A program made the position numbers and the translations under genes. The notes under the pieces were generated by a model. The model was not told the origin of the DNA. It searched no databases and saw only the letters and a program-made list of their open reading frames with translations. From Oxytricha trifallax (lineage: Eukaryota > Ciliophora > Spirotrichea > Sporadotrichida > Oxytrichidae), in NCBI GenBank assembly GCA_000711775.1, contig ARYC01020190.1:1-64000 (forward strand): a stretch of 64,000 bases of DNA, written 5' to 3'. Below, piece after piece: positions 23,638-35,972 of this stretch (positions are counted from its first letter, which is position 1; each line of letters starts with the position of its first letter).

Positions 23638-26600
23638 TATTATGCTCTATTATAAGCCTCTAATTCAAGTTCCTGAAGCTTGTCCTCATAAGTTTTCATG
23701 TAGCCCTACATCTGTAAGTTTTCCCTCTTCAACTGCTCAACTTCTTCTTCTAATTCATGCACTCTACCATTGTCCTAAACGCCTACTGCTGAGTCTAGAC
23801 CTGACCCAGATCTCGAATGTTTCTGCAGAAGATCAATGTGGGATTGAAGACCTAATATTAAAATGTTAAAATATCGTGAAATTTGCTTACTTTAACCTCT
23901 AAGAACGAGTCTCTATATTTCTGCTTTGAGTTGCTCGACTTCAACTTAAGAATCATGTACTTTATATTGGTGTTATTGAAGTTGCTTTCTTTCGTTTATT
24001 TGAATTTACTCAAGCTCATTGTAAACCATAAGAATGAACAATGAGTCAATTTTGAATTTTAACTTACAATAACTCTATAGTTAATAAAAATAAGTGCGAA
24101 TATTGACTCAGTAGATAATATGAGCTATAAGTTTACTTTTCTCTCTCCATTTCAAGCTACCTCCTGAGAATATCAACCTCTCTTTGTTGCTATGTGACTT
24201 ATTACCTTAGATCATATCTCTCTTTTTCAATATGACTCATTGTCCTATGCATGTCTTCTTTGCCAGCCTCCAGAGTGTAAGACAAGTTTCTCTGCTAATG
24301 CATGTCTAAATTTATATTACTAACGAAAATATGCAATATATTTTGATAAGAAAAATATAAGGAATTTTTTGGATGTCATTAATCATAGCTTCTTTTTCTT
24401 CATTAGCCATTTTCAATTGCTAGTGAACCATTTCAAGTTGATAAGTTAATTTATCAATGTGACCTTCAAGTTTTAAAATAGATAGGAAATTGGTAAAACT
24501 AAATAAATTACTATTCTAAAAACTAAAGTGTGTGGATTTCATCGATGTAGTTTCTTTCTCTAGCTTCCACATCTCTCATTCTATGCTGATATCCAAACAA
24601 ATCCTTCTCTAAGTTTTAAATTTTCTAATATGACTCCTTCCCATCTTAGCTAACCATATTAATTGAATCTTGCAATCTTTCGTTCTCCAAACAAGCATTT
24701 AGAATTTTAGTGATTTGAAATGACTTAAAATTTGAAGAAAAATTTCACAAAGCTGAGAACATATAATATACATTCCTGTATGTTGTAAGGATGTCAGACT
24801 TTTCAATTTCCAATGCTCTTAGAGCTTACTGTGCATGCCTCTCCCTTTCACTCAATTCCTCATTCTATCTCTTCAAGTATTCATTAGCCTGAGCAGACTT
24901 GCTGAACTCACTGCTCACATATTGGTTCTCACGAGTGAGGGTCTGGATGTCTTCCAGCAGCTCACCAGCTTCTTGAGTTTTTATCTGAGCTACTTGGGTT
25001 TACTCATCGAGTTGCTGTCTGATGCCTTAAAGTTCAATTCTTAGTTGCTTTATTTCGGATTCTCTTTCTTAAAGTCTATAATATGGTTTAGATAATATAG
25101 TGGTTATAAAGAAATAACTTGTAAGAGTTTTAATGGAATAAAAATAAGTCTACGAGAAGATTAATCTTGAGACCCTGAGGTAAGTGAGAGTTGATGTTGA
25201 AGATTGGATATTTCACGGATATGCTTGTCTAAATTGACTCTAGATTGTGCTAAATCTTAAGTCTTATTCGCATAATTTTTAATAAAATTTACTTGAATTT
25301 TTGTACTTAATGTATTATTTTAGGAAAGTCTTGTTATCAAGCTCTGCTTGTAGATCATCAATATTAGAGTCTAACGATTCAATGGATTTCCTTAAGTCCA
25401 TAATTTCTTGATCTCTCTACGTAAGTTGTTGCTTGTAACTCTGAATGTCTTATAGAAGCACAGCCTTATCTTGCTCCTCGCTACTCTTTTCTTTGTTAGT
25501 GCTCTGCAGTCTCTGAACCAACTGCTCTCTGGTACTATCCAAGTTTTCAACCATAGCTCTTAACCTATCTGATTGCTACTACAATGCCTTGGATTTACCC
25601 TTCTCATCCTCGTATTCCTTCTTAATTTGCACCAAGTCAGCTTCTACTCTCTACTTCTCATCTCTAAGTAAAATATTGGCCCTCTTAAGATCAACTATCT
25701 CCACTTCTGACTGGTTCTTTCTCTATTCAGTCTTCACTACTTCATTCTGAGATTGATTAATTATATCGTTCAATCTTTAAATCTCTACTCTCTGCTCTGA
25801 GAGCTCTTTCTCAAGGGTTTTTGTGTAGTATGAGCTGTTATCTGTGCGAGATCTTAATCTATCAATCTCTATATCTTTTTGATTTATTTGAGATTTTAGG
25901 TCTTCAACCTGCCTTAATAAGTCTCTTTCTTCATGTCTCAAGTTATCAATAGTAAAATATAATATTAGTATGTTTAAAATTTAAGTTGAAATATTAAGCA
26001 TTAAATAGTCTTTGTGATACTTTCATTCTCTCTTTCAACTTCAAAGCCTCTTCTTATCTTGTTTTAAATTTCAAAAGATTCCTTCTCAAATATCTTCAAT
26101 TGCTCTATTAATTTATTGTTTTAAATGATTTAATGATTTAATTTAGCATTTGCTTCAGAAAGTTCATTCTTCTTGATATCTTTACTACAAAAAATATGCT
26201 AAAAAATTAATCATTCCATTCAAATAAAATATAAAGTTTACTTCGTATGAATCATTAATATGTTTATTTATGAGATATCAACATCATTTTGAAGTTCAAT
26301 TACTCTACTCTACATCTTATTTCTTTCATACTCGTTTCTCACATTTTCCTCTATAGTTTTCTGGGTGCTCATGCTATAGTTCTCTAATTGAGATTTTAGT
26401 GGCCTTAGTTAGAGCAACTCTCTTTCTAACAATAGTTTTCCTTTTTCACTTTATGACAGTTCATTTTGCTTAATTTATATAAAGATATTACAAGCAGTTG
26501 AAAAATGACTGTAACCAATTGGCTATAAGTAAATGTTATTTATAAAGGCTTAAGAGTGAGTTCTTAAGAAAGCAGCTTCTATTCATTCTGCAATATATTG

Positions 26601-27355
26601 AAGTTTTCATTGGTTCTTAGCAACTAATTATAGTAGTCTGCTGCTTTCTTCTCGCAGTCAAGTAACTCTGTCTTGCATGATTTCACCAATTTCTCAAGTT
26701 CCTCCTTCTGCCTCATTAACAGTTCCACGTCGTTTTATTTGCCGTTAAGCTAAGCTTGAAGTCTTTAAACTGTGGCAGAAGAATTTTAAGAATCTCCCTG
26801 TGCTTTCATATGACAAATATAAATGTAACTGACTCTATTTATTAGAGTTAGATTGAGATATCAATATAATCATAGACTAGAGTTTAGTGTCATGAATCTG
26901 CTTTTCAAGTTGTTCTAAGTTATTTTGCAATCTTTTTGCTTCATAATTAGCATCAGTTTTTGCTCTTATGGCTTGTTCGAGGTCAACTTCCAGTACTCTT
27001 ACTCTATCTTTCAAGTAATTGAACTTAAAATTAAGTAACTTTCAGATGATATATTTGAGAATGTTAAATATTTTATTTAAACTGTTCGTTGTTATTGACA
27101 CTATTCAAAGAATACAAATACACATGATTAACTTGAAGTTCTTTTGAATAAAACTTTTTATAATATTTATATTATATGATCAATATCATTATTGACTTTG
27201 GATAGATAATTCTGGGATAGCTCTACATCTCTGGTAAGATTTTGGCACTTGCCCTTGTACATATTCAATTCTTCCTTCAAGTAAGTGCTCTCCTATATTA
27301 AAAGAGTGTTCTGATTGCTTAATTCCTACAACTTTTATTCTTTTTCTCTAACTTA
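23638..27355 (-). CDS. BLD10: Bld10/Cep135 basal-body protein, third block (inverted)
   Basis: A long coiled-coil frame runs on the minus strand from 27355 to 23638, broken by many short introns or IESs. Typical stretches are YLKEELNMYKGKCQNLTRDV at the start, ERERHAQQALRALEIEKSDI in the middle (reminiscent of the conserved late region of Cep135/TSGA10 proteins) and YMKTYEDKLQELELEAYNRA at the end. It has no N-terminus of its own. Its first codons overlap the end of the block at 42181-43321 by TAAGTTAG in the same phase, and its last codons overlap the block at 27500 by ATAATA in phase. I therefore assign it to the scrambled Bld10/Cep135 gene, whose product builds the centriole cartwheel spoke tip. 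A separate coiled-coil gene is the alternative. Confidence 0.65.
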
Positions 27356-27499
27356 ACAATAATTAAAAATATTGAGAAAAAAAGACTTAAATCTCCCCCA
27401 ATATTACTTATAATTAATATAAACATGACAGAAATGAAGGTAAAATCATCAGTATGATGAAATGATATTGAATATTTATATATAAATAAATTAGAGTGA

Positions 27500-27713
27500 A
27501 TAATAAGAGGAATAAAATATGATGATAGGCGAAGGAATGATGCTTTCAAGAGCAGGCAAATTTACAGAAGAAATACACATGATACTCAAGAATAAAGATG
27601 AGATACTCTCTGGGGGTGGCTCACCCAAGCGATTGATTAAGAGTCAGAGCACTAATAAGATCTAATAACATCAAGATAAGATCTATTAATTATATTAAAC
27701 ATGGGGGGTTTGA
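27500..27713 (+). CDS. BLD10: Bld10/Cep135, last block with the stop
   Basis: The plus strand reads EEQNMMIGEGMMLSRAGKF, continues KFTEEIHMILKNKDEILSGG and SPKRLIKSQSTNKI, and ends at TGA 27711-27713. It has no start of its own. It joins in frame to the end of the minus-strand block (23638) through ATAATA (27500-27505 against 23638-23643 inverted). It would supply a polar, Gln-rich C-terminal tail. The pointer is short and AT-only, so this join is less certain than the other two. The opposite strand is also partly open, but its composition is less protein-like. Confidence 0.5.
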
Positions 27714-27950
27714 ATTTAATGTAAATTTCTTTAAATTATAACAAATTAAGATAAGGTAAGAAGTCATTTCAGTTATGTGACTATTAGTGAAGATTCATTG
27801 AATAAATAAGAGAAGATATATATTTTTCAATATTTCTCAACAAGAATCACTCTTATTAGAAAAATAATTCAACTTCAGTTATTTTTTTATGAGAATTCTT
27901 CTCATATATACTTATTAAACCATAATTTTTAGGAGAAAGAAGCGAAATTG

Positions 27951-29580
27951 ATGAAATAAATCAACTTTTTCCAGTAAGATGCATAAAATGGGAAGGATAA
28001 GGGCAAAGATAAAAAATTAGCAAAAGTATGTATTTTAAAACTATTATATAAAAGGTAGTCAAGATTTTTATTTTATTACATGACACCAAATTCTTTACCA
28101 ATCATAGTATTTTTATATCATAACTTCTTATAGTCTTAAAGTCAAAGAACTCTAGATAAAAACGGCAAGAATTAATTAAAACTTATGTATTTATCTTTTT
28201 AAAAAAAATTGATTTAACTATGATTATTTAAAATAAATTCATGGTCTTTTAATACAATATCAAGAGAGCACTACTTCACAGTGCATAAAATTAAATACCC
28301 AATACCCCCTTGTGGTGCATACAATATTAATTATGAACAAGTTGATAGAAGATTCAAGCCGATGTAATGGACTCACTAAGAAAATAGAACTCGTGTAGTT
28401 AAGGAAATAGTTGTAAATAAGTATAGCAATTAGCATAATTTTGAATCATACTAAAATAAATCATTTTTAATTCTCTTTAAGTTGAGCCAGATATGAGATT
28501 GATTGAATTACAGAAAGATTAAAATGGCTTCTTAGATTACAAGCGCAAAAATGCCAGATTAGATTTTACAAAAATGCAAGCTTCTCACCCACATGATAAG
28601 CGTTTCGAGCCTTATAACTATTTCCCAGGAATATATTCTAAGACAGCGTAAGTATTTCAAAGATTGAACTTTCATGTAACTTATTTAATTTATTTTAGTA
28701 CCCAGCCTGTGATAAGCTTCACAAAAACTTTGCCAAGAGACGATAAATTGCAAAAAGTGAATTTGACTCCATCAAATTACACAGTTAACTTTGAGTTTTT
28801 AATGCCAAAATTGTCTAAGCAGCTTATTCCCTTCTAGAAAATACCTGAGAGAAAACCAATCGATAACATTAATAAAGCAGTTACAAACGATAGCACAGTT
28901 TATGATAACATAGATAAATACTACTAGAGGTTCTCTCAATTTAAAAAGTAATAATCAGTTTAATATTAAAAAACACTAATATCTTACTCTATTTCACAAT
29001 ATCTGAATGCCAATTTAATTATAGAGTACCATCGATAGACTTACAGAAATAATATAAGCGTGGTTCAGATAGCCCAGAGTCTAAACTACCCGCGTTTATG
29101 GAGGGTGTACATGATCGCATTAGTTTGAATACTATCTCACAGAAAATGCTTGAGACTAACTATTTTTCAGAGGGGCACTTCTAAAGTGTAGTCAGTTCAT
29201 TTGAACCCAGAAAGACATATAGAGTTCATAAAAAATAGTCAAACAAAAGTTTAAATTAATTCATCCTGTTTTATAAATTGCCTAAATTAAATTTAATAAT
29301 GAGTTAATCAGTCTACTTTTGGATCACCTATGAGTAAATCACAAATGAAGTTCAATCCATTTATTTTTAAATTATCGCAAATTGAGATGGCATTAAATTC
29401 TGGTTAAATTTAATTGCATATCCAAGATTGATTGCATTAGGTGAAGCAGGTTCATTAATGGAAAGCTAGCGATTAAGTAGAGTAGGTTCTCAAAAAGATG
29501 GTGTAACTCTTAACAGTTTGCTGAAATCAAACGGCACTTTTAATAAATAATAACATCAACAAAGTGCACAAAATTTATGA
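27951..29580 (+). CDS. unknown protein with PG-rich, STPG/SHIPPO-like stretches
   Basis: Starts at ATG 27951 (MKQINFFQQDAQNGKDKGKD), with introns at about 28027-28250, 28430-28480 and 28650-28698. Segments include KYPIPPCGAYNINYEQVDRR, then FEPYNYFPGIYSK and LPRDDKLQKVNLTPSNYTVN, and a basic Gln/Ser-rich tail ending NGTFNKQQHQQSAQNL before TGA at 29578-29580. The spaced P-x-x-Y segments resemble sperm-tail PG-rich repeats of ciliary microtubule proteins, a weak resemblance judged by eye. The gene lies between the last and first blocks of the Bld10 gene. Exact exon edges after 28960 are uncertain. Confidence 0.55.
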
Positions 29581-30058
29581 TAATTGTGATATTTACAAAT
29601 GCTTTGCAAATTCAAAATAATTCTCATTAATTTATCAAGTAATCTTTAGTATACTTTTTAAATATAGAGAATGGTGTATCATAAAGAAAAAAAGTTTATA
29701 TTTAGCAAAATCAATATATAAATCTAATTTAATTAATGCCTATTTTGGATTGTTTTTGAAAAATTTATTAATTTTCAATCTATTTTTTAAAAACAAATTA
29801 AAGTTCTCCGTTTCATTGTATTTTCGTTTGTTTTACTTTCATTTATTTATAATTGAATTGAGAAATTAAAACTTAATCATCTAATTCTACTCAATTTTCT
29901 TCATACTTTGATATAATAGTTAAAAACATGCTAAATCTAAAATTTCTTATAAAAAATATTCCTAGATTATTTATAAACATAAAAAGTGATTTCTTTTAAA
30001 ACAACTATTATATTTAATTTTTTCACAAATTAAATTAATTAGCAATTAAGTAAAAAAA
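29581..30058. other. AT-rich intergenic DNA
   Basis: About 480 bp between two plus-strand genes. No features were recognised. Confidence 0.5.
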
Positions 30059-33000
30059 ATGATTATAGGTGTCTCAAAGAATGAATACTTAGGGCTAAAA
30101 GACAGCTATTTTGAATAACTGCCTCCTATTAAGATATATAAGAAAATAACAATAAAAAAATAGAATAAAATTGCCAAAAAGTTCAAGAATATCTAGAGTT
30201 CTAGTAAACTTGACTATTCAAAAAATATTCACTCTAATTTCAAGAAAGTTACATATTTAAAATATTTTTAAAAAATCTCATATAATTTTGTTTTATTTTA
30301 AAACCTAGATAAGTTTAATAACTAATTAGACTCTATATTGAATACCTTAAGTAACCCAGTTTCATATAGAGCTCTCTAAAACGCCCCCAATTTTATAGTG
30401 AAAAGCAGACTACAGTTACACTCTAATAGACAATCAGGTTTATCCCAGATAAAACTATAAAAATATCAAGATTAATCATAGTACCAGTAAATTCAAGATT
30501 AAAGTTATAACTTCGATTAGAATCGTGAAAAAAGCCAGAAATCTTTATATCTGAAGAGTTTAGAGAGGGACTTATCAAGTAAGAATTTTATAATTGGTGG
30601 GAGAAGCAACAGTAATGCTTTAAACATTAATCTATAAGATAGTAGCTTCATTAACATGGATTAAAGGCATCATTAAGTGGTTTATTCACATAGACATCAC
30701 CCAGAGTTAACAAACATTAATAGTAAATAGTTTGATATATCATAGAGCAATCAAAGTAGCTCGAAATAGCTACTGCGAAAGAGTGTTCTGCCAGATGTCA
30801 AATCATAATTAGAAATGACTAATTAATAGCTGAAATCTTACACATAATTGTCCAGTAAAATTATTATTGACATGCAATAGAGGGAGGCTTCAGAATTGTC
30901 ATAAAATGCGGACATTAATTTGGTAATGAAAAACAAAAATCAATTATTAAAAAAGAAATCAATCAGATTTGAGATGGATTTAGAAGATTCAAGTCACAAA
31001 AATACTTCAATGATCACTGAGCTAAAAGATTTATCAATATCAAATAAAAAGTCAAAATCCTATTAAGTGAGTCCTAATAGACTTTAGTAGCCAACTGATT
31101 AGTAAAATCTGAATTATTCTCAATCTGCACTTAGATTAAACTTTGGCATTTAAAATTTGAAGAAAGTTTCCTCTAAAAATTAACTGATGAGCATAAGCCC
31201 AGACATTATATTTGAAGCATACTAAACTAAAAAGTCTAGGTTTAATATAAGAGTGCCGGATTATAGTCAAGTCGAAAACGAGAAAAATAAATCTAAAGAC
31301 AGAAGTCTAAAACCATGGAACCCATAGAGTATATATACCATGATAAAGACTTAATTTTATCAATAGATAATTGGCAGTTTGTCAGGGTTTATATATGTTT
31401 GATTAAAAATGAGTTGGAAATATTTAAATTCAAAATAAACATTAAAGTTAAATATGTCAGCACAGTTAGCTCCAAATGACTATTAATTGCCTTTAAATAG
31501 TTAAGTTTTGCACACAGAGCCAGCTCTAAAGTCAAATCAAGTAAATCACAAAGGTATTCAATCGCTAGATAACTATGGTTACTTTGAAGATTCATCAGAT
31601 GAAGAAAACGATGAGTATTTCAACAGCTACGATAAAAATGATTTGCTTTCTCCACCAATCGGTTAAGACACCTAAAAGCTCATTTAAGAATTTAAGAAAC
31701 AGCCACATTTAATGGCTTAAACTAACGAGATAAGAGCTGTTGGTCGAAGCTAAGAAAGAATTGATGTTCTAAGCAGGGAATTCACTATGGGCCAACCAAT
31801 GTCCACTAAAAATTCTAATTTACCCGAATATGGACAAAATGGCCAAGATTTTACTTCAAATAACAACTACACTTAATCGTTATATCACAATACCACGCAT
31901 TAGTTCTCATCACATGAGTAAACTTAAAATCACAATTAAAGAGTAGCTGGAAATAGTATTTAAGATAAGGAAAATACAAATAGACAGCATTTTAAATCTT
32001 TCAGAGATGACTATACATCAAGGTTCCCATCACATCAATAAGAGCAAATAAATAGTTAAAATCACGCAAAGAAAAGCAAAAAAGTAAAAACTTAGTCCAG
32101 GAAGCGAAATTTATAAGATTAGAATTAAGGGTTGAGTGAGAGAAAGCACTTTGAAAATTTACCTACAAAAAACAATAAATATGACGATTTTAATACCAAT
32201 CCATAATCCGCTTTGTAAATGGCAATGAAGGAAACTTTATCTTTTCAGCCTTCTATAAGTGACAGTTAAGAAATCAGAATAGGCACACTTGAGAACATAA
32301 TTCAAGAAAAAATCAATTACATAAATGAACTTGAAGTCAAGCTTCAACGTAACAAGTTGAAAAGCGCCTTCGTTGGTGGAAGCGAAGGTCTTAATACCTA
32401 CTCAGATTTAAACAACATGATATAAGAAACCCCAAGATCCAATATCTCTCAATCTGATACTGATATCACTCACTAATAAGTGCACTTCTAGAATCCTTAA
32501 CAATAGCAATTTACAACTCAAAACTTAGATAAAGTTGAGTAGCTCTATAAGCAAACTCTCTCGAAAAAGTAAAAGTACAAGGAAAGAGCGAAAAAATACA
32601 AATAAATACTGAGGAAGCGTGATAAAGAAATCATGGATTTAATTGTTGAAGCCAAAGATGCAAGATTGGCATCTGAACGAGACAAGAAAAAGTTGATTGA
32701 CTTGAAGAATCAACTTAGGCAAGAGAATTCATTAATGAAGGACGAGTTTCAATCACAGATGAGAAGATAGTAAATAGAATATCAATATGAGAGAGATTTA
32801 TATTAAAACTTATTGAGATTTAATTAAGGATTTGCTTATTAATTACTTACCTTATAATTTAAATATTAATTATATATAAAGAGATAAACTACTCAAAGAT
32901 AACGATAACTTTAGATTGCAGCTTGAAGACTACAGATAGCAATCAGATTTCTATAAGAAAGATTGTGAGAGATTGAAAAACGAAAAGCTTTGTGATGAAA

Positions 33001-34691
33001 TGCATTAAATTAAATAGATGCGATGTGAATTTGAAGTTGTAATCTCTAAGAAAGACGAGATTATTTCTAGAATTACTGATGATATTAGAGTTAAAGAGAA
33101 AGAAACTATGAATTTTGCATAAAAACTAAAGGATAGAGAAGCGTAAATTCGTGAAAACGGTGAAGTCTAATAAGAAATGATGAAGCTGAGAGACACTAAT
33201 CAATAGAAAGAGTCAATTTTAAAAGAATAAGAGCAATTAATCAAGGATCTGAAGGAGAAACTTAGCAAGTTTGATAATAATAATCATGATTAAAATGTAA
33301 AGATTGAGTCACTTAAAAAGGCAATCTCTGAATTGGAGGATGCTAAAAATAATGAAATATTTAATTTACAAGAAGAAATGCAAAAGAAAAACAAAACCAA
33401 AGAGAGAGAAGTCTTAACTTTAAAAACTGAAAATTCAAGACTTAAAGACTAAATTGATGAATAGATTACATCAGAGAGAAAGTAGAAACTTAAGTTAAAT
33501 TTTTATCAATTTTTTAATTATTTAATAAGAAACTGAACGTAGAGAGAGACCTAATAGATGCAGAAACCCAAATAAAAACTTTGACAATGATAATCGATGA
33601 CTTGAAATAAAATGCAAGAGAGAAAGCTGTAATAGAGTAAAGACTGGAAGCCAAATAAAACGAAGTGAGTATGCTCAAAGATGAAATTGAAGAAATCAGG
33701 GAGGATATGCTCTGCCAAAGATTGAACCTCACCAAGAAAAATGTTAACAATAATACCACATTGACTGTAACAAGCTTTGACAATAGAATGCAACAAAACA
33801 CCTCAAGTAAATTAATATTAGATTGATATAATTTCATGTAAGCATATCCAATATATCACAGGATGTGTCATTAGAGCAGCAAGTTGTGAAATTAAGTCAA
33901 TAAAATAAGCAGCTGAGAAAAGACTTTAATGAGATGAAACATAAATATGAGGATGTGCTCTTCAAATAACAGAGTAAGTTGGATAGCTTTAAGATAATAT
34001 TGTGTATTTAATTTTTTCATTTCATATAGGAATGAGTGAGCAGAGAACATCGAAGTAAATTGAGCATCAAAATCAGCAACTTAAGGACACAAATATGCAT
34101 TTAATTTACACAAATATTACATACAATAAAAATAATATATACTTATCATATATGAAATTACATTGTTTTTTATATTAAACACAGTATTGGCTTTAGAACG
34201 CAGACTGAGTGATTACTCAGACAAGCACAGAATTCTCGAAGATAAAAATGAATAGCTAAAAAACCAATTAAAACTTCATGAATTAAACAACGATGCTGAC
34301 AATATATAATCTTTGCATCAGAGAATTTCTGAACTAGAAAATTACTGTGAAGAACTGCTGAGAGAACTGGAGAAATGGGCTAAATTAGATTCTAAGTCTT
34401 AACTTATAGTTAATAAAATTGAGGAAGTTGCAGTTGCTACTTCCAATCCAAATACTCAGGGATCCTATAGATCTAGCTTCGTTTATTAATAAATCATGAA
34501 TTTATCTATTTTAAATTGGTTTTTATCTTAAAAGAATAGAAAATTATTATAAATTAAAGTGATAATAATAATTATAGGAAAACTTCTAAACTGCAAGTTC
34601 AAATGCGAATCATAAATAATAAGCAAATAAAGAAAATCATGGAAAAATCATTGGAAATTATGGTAAAAATCAGAAAATACTTATTTAATGA
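30059..34691 (+). CDS. large Gln/Ser-rich coiled-coil protein
   Basis: Starts at ATG 30059 (MIIGVSKNEYLGLKDSYFEQ) and ends at TGA 34689-34691, roughly 1,400 residues with several introns (about 30246-30308, 31400-31440, 33495-33532, 34508-34577). The first half is low-complexity, rich in Gln, Ser and Asn. From about 32260 it becomes heptad-like coiled coil (for example KKQKYKERAKKYKQILRKRD, LKTENSRLKDQIDEQITSE and LEDKNEQLKNQLKLHELNND). I recognise no specific family. A structural cytoskeletal or basal-body role would fit, but only composition supports that. It lies inside the gap between Bld10 blocks. Confidence 0.7.
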
Positions 34692-34884
34692 ACTATTTTT
34701 TATATAATTTTAGTATTAATAATTGTGAATTATTTTTCATATTTTTATAATCTATTTATATACTATAAGAAATAAAAAAATATTCTCTTTCAATAAGAGT
34801 GTAAGAATTAATGTGGGAAATAGAAATAAATAATTAAATTTAAAATTTGAATTATACTTTTGAAAATAAAACCTATAAATAAAT

Positions 34885-35250
34885 ATGGACGTGCAAGCTG
34901 AAAGGCGCTTCTAACAACTAAAAAAGAGATTAGATGCCCTACACTATTGCCAGCCCCTCAGTAAGTTATTTTTCAAACTTTCAATTGAATTTTTATCATA
35001 CTTTCACACTACTAAATGCTCTCACTTTTTCGTATTTTTTGTTATGTTTATGAAATCTAAATTTTATATAGGTCTTGAGAGTGCTGCTTTGGCTGAGAAA
35101 TTACTGAATGATTTGCTAAAAACTACAGAGGGATTCTAAAAATTGAAGAAAATTAATGATGAACTCAAGTCTCAAACCCAGAATGATGCAATTTATGTAA
35201 GAATTTAGTAAAAGACTTTAATTGATTGTAATTTAGCTTGAACCACTTAA
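34885..35250 (+). CDS. BLD10: Bld10/Cep135, first block (N-terminus)
   Basis: ATG 34885 opens MDVQAERRFQQLKKRLDALH, followed across an intron (34961-35071) by SLESAALAEKLLNDLLKTTE. After a 40-nt intron (35197-35236) comes LEPLK. This is the conserved N-terminus of Cep135/Bld10 (RxxxLRKRLDxLGYRxxLxxExxPLxEKLxxDLxxTTE, then LEPxKxEN), which binds microtubules at the cartwheel. Coding stops making sense just after 35250. The 13-bp pointer TTGAACCACTTAA at 35238-35250 recurs at 42181-42193, where the protein resumes in frame. The 5' flank from 34692 is AT-rich intergenic DNA. Confidence 0.9.
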
Positions 35251-35972
35251 AATAGCAAAAGAAAAAATAAAATTGTTTTTACTTTTTGTGTATGATTAAT
35301 TCTTTATTGAGAGAATATTCTTGTCATTTATTCAACAAAAAATGAAAGCATAAAACTAATTGAATTATTATTTAATTAAACAATAAAATTGATCATCTAT
35401 TTTTAACAGTTGATTTTATTGATATAGATTGCTGTCTTGAATTATGGGATGTTAATGTGTTATTAAAGTATAAGAGTTTATTTAGGGGAAATTTGATAAT
35501 AATATTTATTGATTATTATATCAGTTATTATATAGAATTTGTAGACATGCATTTTTTTATTTAATGTTGAAGATATAATGGTAAAGTAAAATCTTAAGAT
35601 TTTATTATTATTTCGTTTATAATCAAAATATCAAGCATAAAAAATCCAAATAAAAATTTCTGGATCTCTCATATATTTTTATTTAAATACATATTCCGCT
35701 ATATCTTAATTAGAATTTTGTCTATTTTTTTCTTTAAATTAGTAAAATATATACAAAACATTTCGATTCATATATTATTGATATACTTAGCTTTTGATTA
35801 AGAGTTTTAATTTTATTAATTTAAGCTAAACCTACTGCTTGAAGTTACTGAATTTTAATTTACCTAGGAAACTCTCAAAGTTTGAATTGTATTGCTGCTA
35901 CCATTTTATTAACTTTGATTTGAGAATAGGTTGACTTAGCTCACTGAATATTAAGAAGTGGGCATGGGGTGC
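35251..35972. other. AT-rich noncoding DNA inside the Bld10 gap
   Basis: About 720 bp directly after the first Bld10 block, with no gene recognised. Presumed eliminated DNA or the 3' flank of the Q/N-rich gene. Confidence 0.5.

Noticed and set aside
23624..27526. TGATGAT (23624-23630 inverted, 27520-27526) as the pointer for the last Bld10 join
   Set aside because: It would place TGA in frame. ATAATA a few bases away keeps the frame.
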